Source of the DNA: Ceratodon purpureus | Taxonomy: Eukaryota > Streptophyta > Bryopsida > Pseudoditrichales > Ditrichaceae | DNA: 64,000 nucleotides | NCBI GenBank assembly: GCA_014871385.1 | Contig: CM026430.1 | Span: 4,567,040-4,631,039 of the forward strand | Direction of reading: 5' to 3' | Shown here: piece by piece, positions 23,801 through 34,300 of the stretch | Layout of the letters: every line of letters begins with the position of its first letter | How positions within the stretch are numbered: the first letter of the stretch is position 1 | Program-made: the position numbers and the translations under genes | Notes under the pieces: model-generated | The model's database searches: none | Seen by the model: the letters and a program-made list of their open reading frames with translations, nothing else | What the model was told of the DNA's origin: nothing

Positions 23801-25631
23801 ACTGCGAGATCACGTCCATCGGGAACCCGTGTTCCTAGCGATTGACAATGTGATCGGTGATGAGAGTTCGTTGGCAGAAGCTCGGGAGTACTTGAAGGTT
23901 GGGTTCCACCCGCACAGCAGAATCTTGATCACATCGAGAAGCAAGTCTAATGTCCAGGAACTTTTATCAGGCGGAGAATTCTGCATAGCCATGCCAAGAT
24001 TGAGGGTGAAGGAGGCAGGAGAGATATTTCTGAGGAGTGCCGCGCCTATGAGATCCATTTCTGGACTTACTGACGAAGAGCGAAGAATTGTTGGGCTCTG
24101 TATTCAGCAGTGCTTGTTTGAGTCGGAGGGCTATGAATCGGACAGTGATTCCTGGGACAGTGACAACGACGAAGTATCGTGTGAACCACACGTGGAGGAG
24201 AAAAAACTTTTATCCATGAGTGATGTGCGGGAGTCGGGGTGGAAGAGCTACCACCCGCTAGCACTGTCGGCATTGGGAGATTTCTTTCGCCGATACAGCA
24301 GCAATTTACATATTTTGGGTTGGAAGGACCATCTGGAAAAGAGCGTGGAGCCGTTTAAGGATTTCTGGAGTTCTCCCGACGGTATCGGGAGGATTATCGG
24401 TCTGCAATTTAGTAGCTTACATCCAAGCGAGCAGCTTCTGTTTTTGGATATTGCGCTTTACTTGAAGTTTTTTTCTGCTTATGAGAACGGGTTTGGTCTT
24501 CACCGATCCTGGTGGTTAGAGTGGGTATCTGAACTGCATGACGTGACGGCAGCAGTTATGGAAAGAAGAGTAAGTTCAAATCTAGTCGCCCTGATTCTTT
24601 CATATGTAGGGAAGGAAGTGGTACTAGCTATCCTATCTTTATACCTGAGATCTGCAGCTTGTGTTGTTTAGGTGCAGAACATGCGATTGACGAACGCTTC
24701 TGTGATGCAGTTGCAGGATCTGGCGAGGTTTGGTATGATCAATTATGACGACGCTTGTATTGATGAAGTGAATGATGCTTTTACTGTCCCAGTACCTACT
24801 CTGTACAAGGAATTCGCAGAGTGGTATGCGACCGAACATGGATTAAAAGGGCTGAAGAAGAACTCTTGGGGTGTGTGTCAATCATCAGGAGCCACCCAGA
24901 ACCGACATTCTTCGCTGTCAGACCTAGTGAGGCTGCGAGTGTTTGAACTATCCCGTGCAAGTGGGAGGCTAGTTGCATGCAAGACGATGCAAGAGCTGCA
25001 CAACCTCGAGGTGCTGCAACTCGATTCGTGCCCCAACTTGACAGAGCTGAATCTCCAGGGGCTCGACAGCCTCCGGCATTTGGAGCTCGTGAGGCTCAAG
25101 AAATTACTGACCGTGACGTTGAGTGGGAGTTTAGGCGCAGACGAGGACCTGGGCATTTACGAGTCACTGCAAAGTGTGGCGCTGGATGATCTGGATTCTC
25201 TGACGCATGGTCCCGACCTCAGGTCGTGTAAGTCCTTGCATTGGCTTAAGGTAGGGTTTTGTCCGAAATTGGCTAATTTGGAGCAAATCAGCGAGTGCCG
25301 TGATTTGAAAGACTTGGTGTTGGTGGATCTGGATCCGCAGCAATGGGCGAGCATACCGATTGTCGAGTCACTACCCTCATTGCAATATTTTCATCTATCG
25401 ACTGAAGGCTCCTACGTTGAGGTGCGTGATGTGATCGATGCAGTTGAGGGGCTGGAATGTTGGGATCATGCTTTGATGGCTGGGGAGTTGCTGAGACATC
25501 TGCGCTCACTCAGGGTGGATGATTTATCCCCGGCCGTTAGGGAAGAATGGATTTTTATTGAGTGGAATAGAAGAGGGTGTGACAAGGTGAAGGTGTGGGA
25601 TTCCAAACGTTTACTAAGGGAATGGTTATAA
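20898..25631 (+). CDS. TNL-B, TIR-NBS-LRR immune receptor
   Basis: Exons with consistent phases are 20898-21059 (ATG, MEEMDASGTFKTSW, ends GDDEQ), 21932-22029, 22263-22857 (TIR), 23253-23543 (P-loop), 23790-24569 and 24711-25631, giving about 948 residues. The TIR starts HKVFLSHSGEQKDFVEQL, and SKWPMIELAEF places a Glu where TIR NADases have their catalytic Glu. The P-loop is GTTGRGKTT, kinase-2 PVFLAIDNV, RNBS-B SRILITSRS and the GLPL equivalent YHPLALSALG. An acidic insert (YESDSDSWDSDNDE) precedes GLPL. MHD is not recognisable; VPVPTLYKEFAEWY sits near its place. LRRs are irregular. The expected role is an intracellular pathogen sensor signalling through the TIR. A 21-base microexon used by TNL-C is present at 22973-22993 but has lost its donor; skipping it keeps the frame. 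Confidence 0.85.
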
Positions 25632-28270
25632 TTTTACTGTATTTTCCAATATATTCTCATTAGCTTCTAAATCAGCTAGTTCTGGGTCTCTATGAAGTAT
25701 GTAAATACTGATTTCATTTGCATGTGAAAAGAGAGAGTAGAGGAGAGAGAGCCAATAGAAGTGGATTGCATTCACAAAATTAGGTTTGTAAATCACAACA
25801 AGCTATGATTGCTTTATAAATTTGGATACCCTGTTTAAATAAATTAATTTAAATATGCTTTGTTGTTTAGGCTTTTTGAGATCAACTTGTATTTTGGACA
25901 TTTACTTTTTGTTGTTTCATTTCTTCTCTGTGTATAAATACTTAAAGGTCCTTTACTTATTACCTAAGAAACTTGTAATACATTTATGCTCAACAACTTT
26001 GAACAATTCTTAAAAAAACATGCTACAAACAATTTGGTAATTGAAGAAAGTTATAGAAAAAATTGTAAAAATAGCTTCAGATATACTACTAATTAGTCAA
26101 TGCAATAATACCTTGTTAGAATGGATGCTTGAATTTGTTTTTAATGTGTTGTTTTAAACTCGTGCATAGAAATGATTTGACATCAGCAACATTGGGGTCA
26201 ATGGTCTTAGGTGTCCAAAAGGTGAGTGCATAATCTAATGTTTATCGATCATTCCAAAGCTATAATTTTGAATTTATTAAATTAAATGACACACATTTTT
26301 AATTATGTAATGTTCATAACGAGTTTGTTATAGGCAAATCTTTACATATTTTCTAATATTGTAGGATTAACATGTCTGACACTAATCAAACATTGTTTTA
26401 TACATTACAATCAGATTGACTTGTTGATTTAAACCAAGTAGTTGATACTATATAGAACTTTTAGAATGATATAAGAATGTAATGTGAAAAATCATTAGAT
26501 TCCTTTCCCCGATATCTTTTATTTTTACGAACTTGATCCAAAGATCCTAGAGGTCTAAGCTTCCAGTTTTCATGATGGAAAACAAACCATGTTAAAGTTT
26601 GTAGGAATAAACTTTTTGACATTCTATTTTTTTATCTTAAGAATGTATATACTATAAAGTAAAGGTTTGGATTTGGATATGCAAAAAAAGAGTTTGAAGC
26701 CAAAAAGACAGAAATTGTGGAGTAACATTTGATGTAATTCTTTGCATCATATAAAGATTATTGAATAGCAAAAGTTGTTAGGTTTGAAAGCTCGCAACTT
26801 CCAAGACAAATTTTGAAACTCATTTATATTAAAAAATATGACTATTTTTCATGGCACAATTGGTTGAAAGAATTACAACATCATGTCTAATTGGTATAAA
26901 TATTTGATGGTGAGGGCTCATATAAGATTGTTACCAATATTCTTTGCATCATTTCACATTTAAAGCCTTGTTTAGTATATAATAGATTTATGTGGCTATT
27001 TTTACATTTGAAATCTATCAATATTCTAATCTTTATATTTTATTTTTATGATTTTTTAATAAAGAAATTTCGGAGGTCAAATGAAATAATAAGAACTAAG
27101 GTTCAATATGTTGATTTCAATATGTATATTCTTCAATTGTATCTTTACAGTAAAATTGTTTGTGATTTTAATACTATTCTCATGGAATGAATACTTGTCA
27201 ATGCAATTAAACTTGGTATATGAAATTAACGCTTGTATATAAATGAAAATTTAAAGTTGTCCCATTAATTTTTGAATATGGATATAGAAATAATCCAATT
27301 ATACCATCTCTTATGTTTCCAAATGATTATTAATATTTTTTTTCACCACAATTTTCTTATTACACTTGTTTTTATATGTATTCACAATGCACCTTATAAA
27401 TCCACACATGATATCTTCTCAAAATCTATAAATATTTAGAAAGTAAATAACTTTCTAAAGTTATGTTCTTTTATCTACGTATTTTAACAAAATTTACATT
27501 ATAACATGCATATATGCTTTTTTTAAGTATACAGCTTCTTACATCAATTAAGATGAGCATTTGACCTTTGAACAGTAATAAATTTGCATTAGTGTCCTTT
27601 GTGCATTTTTGGCCAAAGCACAAATTAATCCATTAAAATAGTCTTTATTTGACTTGCAAAATGAAGCATGTAAATGCAAGTTTCAAATCCATTTAATTAT
27701 TTTCATAAATCATAAATATGGATTATTTTATTACAAGGTAGCAATTTTATTACAAGGTAGCAATTAATATCTATTATCACAAGGTAGCAATTTTATTAAT
27801 TTTAGAAGAAGGGATGATTTTTTGAGATTTGCACATATTGTGTAACTCTTGAAGGTTTTAAAATTACCAGATCATGCGGTGGTCAGTTGTCTTTGCTTTT
27901 GAAGGCTAGTCATAGCAAAGAACATCATCCAACATTCAAATGTATACCCGTGACAGTGATTTTCTTTTTAGATCTATAAAACTTCTTTCTTTGTTTTTGA
28001 ATTCAAAACAACTTTTCTCAATATATTACACCTTTTTGGCTCTACATGTTTATTACTTTTGTGGTGTGATTTTATATATCAATAGATTTCTAGCGGAAGT
28101 TTGACTTTAATTTTAATATGTTGATCATGGATTTCTAATATAGGCATCATCACATATTATTTCTAATGTTGTCAGACTGACTTAGTAGACATTACGCCAA
28201 CTTTGTTTTATACACTCCATTGAAACCCACTTGTTGATTTACACCAACTGGTTGATACTATATATCACTT
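25632..28270. other. AT-rich region behind TNL-B, paralogous to 2040-4310 and 11.9-12.6 kb
   Basis: No gene is supported. The first 1.9 kb parallel the DNA behind TNL-A without its MITE and 51-bp array. From about 27550 the sequence switches to that of the 11.9-14.3 kb block. The junction shows that the two blocks are joined differently around each receptor. Confidence 0.7.
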
Positions 28271-29215
28271 TTTAACCCCTAACTATCCTTAAAACCCAAA
28301 ATGGGTTTTTGCAAATTCGGGCAGCTTAGATGGGGAGATTAAAACTTATATTTTTTTTCAAGATTTTTACTAGATGCTCCCTTTATGGTAAGGTCTATGT
28401 AATAAAAATTTTGAAGCCAAATTCCAAATTCCAATTTTAGAACCTTCATCTAGAAATTTTAGATTTCAAGTCCAAAACGGGCAGTCTAAAATTAGGTCTT
28501 TTTGAAAAAAAAAACTGAAATATGTACATAATCAAATCACTATTCAAATTCCATAGTGTCCCAAGTCAAAAAGTTTACCAATTTTACAAGGGCAGCCTCC
28601 AAAAATTACAAAGACAAGCTTCAAAGTTTTTACTAATTTTTGAATTTTTCCTTTAAATATTTGTCAAAATTTGAGATTTTTGAATTTATATATGTTTTTT
28701 TTTTTAAAAAATCAAAAATTTATAAAGGTACCTACTCACCGTTCACTTTCTCTTTAGCTCACAAATTGTTTTTGTAGTGTATGTTTTACTATATTGTCTA
28801 TTTTATACCTTATTATAGAAAATAAATTTAATAAAGGTCTGATAAGCGTTTTTTTGGCCTAAAATTTTGCATGAGCATACCTAACCTAGTTAGCTACATG
28901 GAAAAAAATGTGACCAAAATGTTTGAAGTAATCATCATCAAGTCTCCCTTTGGCCCATTTGCACCATGCCTCTTGGCCAAGGCCCAAAAAAATATTTGCT
29001 GAAACTTTGAACACTATGATCTCACTAATGAAAAACATCCAATGTTTGAAATTTGGAATTTTTCTTTCAAATAGGATTAGGTACAAGATCTTATGGTTGG
29101 AGATCCAAAAAAAAGTTAAAAAATTTGTTTCATATCCTCAGGAGGGCATAGTGGTAAAAAATTGCAGTTTTGAGGATTGAAGCTCTCAAAAACACAAGGA
29201 AATTTAGGGGTTAAA
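28271..29215. mobile_element. Non-autonomous element with tttaacccctaa inverted ends
   Basis: Perfect 12-base inverted ends are tttaacccctaa (28271-28282) and ttaggggttaaa (29204-29215). The paralogous block at about 12575-12600 passes straight from tacattacttt to gatatgaaaatgtt-like sequence without it. The interior is AT-rich with no long frame. Similar ends occur at 7307, 50876 and 53330, which suggests a small family. Confidence 0.7.
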
Positions 29216-30664
29216 TGAACCATTGATATGAAAATGTTAAGTGCAAAACATTTGATTCACTTTTCTAATATCCTGTATCTTTATGACTTTGGTTCACAAA
29301 ATGTAGAGTTCTAATTTCTAGATTGTAAGTTTCCATTTAGGTCAACCCAAGCTAAATTTTTACTGAAGGTACATTTTAGAGCTTGAGAGCAACACACGTA
29401 TTAAATTGGAAGGCTCATAATCTCCCATTCCAATTTAGTGTATTTTTGCATTGTATCTCCACAATAGAATTACTTGTTTTTTTATTTGATTCTCATAGAA
29501 TGAACACTTGTTAATGGAATAAAATTTGGTATAAGAAGTTATAATACGTACTATAATCATGCAAAATTTACAAATAACTCTTTCACTTTAGAAGAAAATA
29601 TAATAAATTTAGAGAGAATACATACCTAAAATCTTCTATGTTTCTCAATGATTATTAAATATTAATCTTAAATAAAATAATTGCAAGATTTTCTTTAAAA
29701 AATTTAGAAGATTGAAGTATAAAATGAAAAAGTTGTTATGTAATATATTAAGAATTATCTATATTTGGTATTCTAAATTTATGACTTTATCAAATATTTC
29801 TTAAATTTAATTTGATAAAGCTAAAATTTATGAATCATAATTACCTTGCAAACTAAATTTAAAGAGATATATTAGAATTTTGATTGTAAACTATCAATTT
29901 TTATACTTAGCATTTGTCCCTACTTAAATTAAGACCATCATCTATACTATCAATAAATTAGTGTCTACATGTCCATCTTGTAAGTTTGTTAGTTACAAAT
30001 CAATTCTAAAACGAAATTTGTCATAAACCTAATGTAGGTGTCTTTTTTACAACTTGAAGAATCAAATATATGTTGTGTGAAAATCTTTGATTGCTTTCAA
30101 AGTATCTTGATACATACTTGTGTATGTCTTTACTAATGCACATTATCAATCCATTCATAATTTGTTTTGAAAAATCCAAAAAGATATAAAAATTGCTAAA
30201 ATCTTCTACACTTTTAAAATGTAATATGTAGATTGAAAACTAATAGTTAATGCAAAAACATTTTAGCACATCATGAAAATTTCAAAAATCTATGAACTCA
30301 TATCATCACAAAATGTACATTACAACATGCATTTGTGTTTTTATCTTAATCATAGTAATTTTTATATCAACTAAAATAGAACTTCAAATTATCCAGTTCT
30401 ATTATAATTTTTTATTTTTATTTTTATTTTTTATTTTGAGTCAAATTGTGTCAATTCCATTGCAAAACGAGAACATACACCGCCGCAAAACCGAGCAAGG
30501 CAAACTGATCTATTAAAATTATCAGCAGGGTTCGTTGAATTTAACCAACGCACGACGCCGTAGCCAGTTAAGGTACACCACAGATTAGGCCACTCTACAC
30601 CTTTGACGCCTGTAGTAACTCATCATTGCAACTCAATATAGCATGTATCTTCGCACCGACGCTG
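29216..30664. other. AT-rich repeat remainder, then 3' flank of the VWA gene
   Basis: 29216-30200 follows the order of 12600-14310. From about 30480 base composition rises toward 45-50% GC, marking the gene region that follows. No separate gene is visible. Confidence 0.6.
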
Positions 30665-32601
30665 TCAGCGGGGCACAGTGGTGGACATGGTGTGAGAGAT
30701 GGTGCTGCAAGCGTTCTTAACGATGATCTGCACCAAGTTGTCCACGTTGCTCAGCAGTTGCTCTTCTTCAATCCAGGGACGACTACCTGGTCGTGCTGTA
30801 TATCTTTTGAATTCGTGTATCATCTTCCTTGTGCTGTCGTTGATGTGGCAGAAGAGATAGGACGCAATCTGGCAGTCATTCTGGAGATATTTGAGCAGGC
30901 AACCAATATTGCGACGCCAATAATCGCCCTCTGGATAATAGTCTCCGACTGATTCGTTGTGAAATTGCAGGCCATGGCATGGCGCGTCGGCAATGTGAAC
31001 AAGAACTCGGGTGGTAGCTTTCCAGCTCAGTCTTGTGACTCGTTCCAGGCCAGAGAATACATCTTCGGCATCATCCCCACCTCCAACTGCATTCATTTGC
31101 AATGAACCAACCTCTCAATTCATCAAATGATTACCCAGCATAAGCATACACCATGCAGGTTTTAATCTAACAATAATTGGCCTAATGAAAATTTCCAACT
31201 GCTTCGCATTCACTTGGCCATGAATTCAGATTTGTGACAAGCAGAACAACGGTGTGCTAGGGGAGAATCAAGCACATGTTTTCACGCGTGTAAGAGCTTT
31301 GATGAAAGTACTGCCTTCACCCTCGAAGCTGGTTGTGAAGTCGCAGGTATCATGTTCATCGTATGCCCTCTCGGCGTAATCCCTGTAAGGTGCAAAGGCA
31401 ACACGCAGCGTCAACTGCTTATGAACCCCTTTAATACCATTTGCGATGTCCACCACTTTGTGCTTAACCACATCAATGTAGAACTGCAACCCCACCATGC
31501 AAGCCACAGATTGGATCATTTATGCGTATCAAAAACCCAATGCGATAATCGACCATTATTTATCTGTGATAAACGTCAAGTTACAGCGGTAGATGAGTAG
31601 AAATTGATCCAGCTTTGAGTCAAGAAAGGTATATTCAGGAATATTACCTGCATGCTGGTGGTGGCGTCAACTAAGAACACAAGATCCAGCTCTTGAGCCT
31701 TCGTCATCATCTCTTCCAACTCGCACGCTCGTAAGGATATTTTTCTGGTCCTCTCTCTGTCAGCTGTGTCTATGGCCCGTTTCCCGCTGGTCTCCGCAAG
31801 TAACAATCGCTGTTCTAGCTCTTGGTTTCGCTGGTTGAGAGCTTGAGTAGCAGGACTACGGCACCCTGTGCTGTTCCTTTTCAGCTGAGCAAGACTGCGC
31901 TCTATTTCTTCGTTTCTCTGTTTGAGTTCAAGCGAGTGAACTGACAATTCTCCTACTTGGGGTGCCTTTACTCGGAGCGCTACTATCTGCTTCTCTAGTT
32001 CCATATTTTTCTTTTGAATTGCAAGTGTCTCTAGAGAAATAGTCCTTACAGGGAGTTGTTTCGTACCACCTCCGTTTAATTCTACTTCCTGGGACTCCGT
32101 ATCTCGACAGACATTCATTTCTGTGGAAATCTTACCAGGATCGGTAACTAGGGCGTGTGGTCTAGAAACAGGTTGCCAGCTTTGGTGCTCTTCATGTCGC
32201 ACAGCAGAACGCAGTACACCGGGTAACCCTACGCGCTCGACCACTTTGGTCGGCTCCAAAATCTGACATGACTCCAGATCCTCATTCCTCCACTGGATGT
32301 TCTCAGACGGAGAAGCTGCTTCACTCACAACTACTACAGAATTAAGCGTCTCTCCTACTTCGGCACCCAGCTGCGAGTCGACCCCTGAATTATCTCCATG
32401 CTCTTGAATTTTACCAGCAACAAAAGAAACAGGAGTCAGCACGGTGTTACCAGCGCTGTGCGTAGGTCCCTCGTGAGTTCCTTCACGAATAACCGATAAA
32501 ATATTTCCCACTCCGGCAGCTGCAGCAAGAATCCGCTCCAGCTCTTCATTTCGTCTCTGAATCGCTGCCGCCCGTTGAGAAAGATGCGTACCATTTTCCA
32601 T
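30665..32601 (-). CDS. VWA-domain protein with coiled-coil repeats, no kinase domain
   Basis: Three minus-strand exons are 32601-31648 (ATG, 318 codons), 31483-31276 (208 bases) and 31086-30665, about 527 residues in all. Phases agree, and exon 2 has the same length as exon 2 of the plus-strand neighbour. The first 300 residues hold RNEELE-type repeats (QRRNEELERIL, KKNMELEKQI, QRNEEIERSL, QRNQELEQRL), probably coiled coil. Then DLVFLVDATTSMQ gives a MIDAS DxTxS site, followed by LRVAFAPYRDYAERAYDEHD and GGGDDAEDVFSGLERV, as in the vWA part of vwkA-type alpha-kinases. It stops at STTVPR, before the kinase linker of its neighbour. It is arranged head to head with 33779-37127. A role as a partner or decoy of that kinase is inference. 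Confidence 0.8.
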
Positions 32602-33778
32602 ATCTGAGCGATGGTCTAAACGAAATGAAATGGGCCAGCTGATCCCATCCTACCCATTGCTTCCCGATCCCAGCCCACAAGACTATTCCGTATAGCTGCC
32701 TGGCTAGAACGCAATCTAAAACCTAATTTATCTCCGCATTAAGCTACAATGGAAATCAATCCTCCACGGAGCACAGACTCTCCATTAGTGCATCCAAGGA
32801 TAACGAACCGGCACTGGACTAAGCTGGTTCATAAATCTTCTGAACAAGCGAAGAAAGCAACCACTATCCTATGAGGGAAAGAGAGAGGGGAGGCAGTGAA
32901 GGAACGAGCAGCAAAGAGAGTGCTACCAAACTTTGTGCACCTTATGGTCGGAGCGTTCTTCCCTAGGTCACCTCATCAAACGAATCAACTCGGTAACATC
33001 GTACCCTACTACAGGCAGAGCCGACATTCATCGGATCATCGTCGGTTTATGCTAGAAAGAAACAAAAAGAAAAAAACAAACCGACAATGATCCGAACACT
33101 TCCTCGAAGCACATGTGACTGCAAGTCTGCAAACTGCTGTACAGGTGTTGTCAACTGGCCAAACACACTGTTGACGACTTCAATGTCAAGTGGCGATACA
33201 TATGGTACTACTGTACCACCGTTGTCAAGTATGAACCTATTAATAAGATGACCAGTGAATCTGTCAAGCACCTGGCTAAGAGCATCCCCTGCAGCAATTT
33301 TGTGACGGGTCTGGACGTGTCTGCCAATAGAGACCTACTCAGCGATTACTTTTCGGCAATATGGTAAGCAATAATTTTCCGGTATATGGTAAGCAATATC
33401 TTCTCGATGAAAGTAGTTTTGAACGTTGTCTGTATCGTGCATTGCCGTGTCGGCCACTTGATTCTGTCTTGGTGCTGCCGACTTGGGCCGCTTGGAGTGT
33501 CCTGTTGCCTTCGGAATAGGCGCGCGGTGGAATCACCAATTGATTTAAACTTTAAGGAGAGCGAGATGACGAAATGTATATGTTGTATGAGTAGCAGCTC
33601 CTTTAGCTTATTCAAGAGTTTCATGTGTAAGTGAATCAAGTGCATGTGCAAGTGTAGGAGAGGGTTGATCGTTTCCTGAAGTGTCACTCCTGAAACAGCT
33701 TGGAGATTTGAGTTTCCTGTTCACGCCTCTTTAGGCTTCATATTCCTTTCGGCGAAGTTGAAGGGGCAACTGGCGGAG
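32602..33778. promoter_or_regulatory. Shared divergent upstream region of the two VWA genes
   Basis: About 1.2 kb separates the two ATG codons, so promoters for both genes should lie here. I cannot assign TATA boxes with confidence. An exon-like fragment on the minus strand (33079-33334) sits in the middle. Confidence 0.5.
33079..33334 (-). pseudogene. Exon-like fragment of unknown protein
   Basis: After an acceptor-like gagtag, the minus strand reads VSIGRHVQTRHKIAAGDALS, then FTGHLINRFILDNGG and VVPYVSPLDIEVVNSVFGQ, ending in low-complexity residues. Its composition looks like real protein, but no start codon or second exon is visible. The family was not recognised. It could be a captured gene fragment or an exon of an undetected gene. 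Confidence 0.35.
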
Positions 33779-34300
33779 ATGGCTAGCTCCAGCGCGAGTG
33801 CAGCTATTCGGATGAGGAATGAAGAGCTCGAGCGGCAACTAGCGGAGATGGAATCGAAGAAGTCAAGAGGAGTGAGCTCCAGCTCCGCAGCCATTCGGCT
33901 AAGGAATGAGCAGCTCGAGCGGCAACTAGCGGAGATGGAATCGAAGAAGTCTGAAAGAGGAGTGAGCTCCAGCTCCGCAGCCATTCGGCTCAGGAATGAG
34001 CAGCTCGAGCGGCAACTAGCGGAGATGGAATCCAAGAAATCAGGCGGCCTTAGCTCTGCTTCCGCTGCCATTCTGTTGCGCAATGATGAGCTCGAGCGGA
34101 AACTGGCAGCCCTGGAATTGTCCAAGGGCAAACCAGGAGGCATGAGCTCGGCGTCTGCGGCCATTCATCTGAGGAATGCCGAGCTCGAGCGGCAGTTGGC
34201 GGAGAAGGAGTCGAAGAAGACGATGAGTTCCGCTTCCGTAGCCATCAAGTTGAAGAATGAAGAGCTTGAGCGGAGATTGGCTGAGATGGAAAAGAAGCGC
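33779..34300 (+). repeat. Coding tandem repeat, six units of about 81-90 bp
   Basis: Each unit encodes a variant of SSSAAIRLRNEQLERQLAEM plus ESKK. Units 2 and 3 are almost identical at DNA level, later ones more diverged. The heptad-like spacing predicts a helix or coiled coil. Copy number could vary between individuals. Confidence 0.85.

Noticed and set aside
30665-31102. Treating MQMNAVGGGDD as the start of a separate gene
   Set aside because: It is the last exon of the VWA gene. The acceptor at 31087 and the phase match exon 2 exactly.
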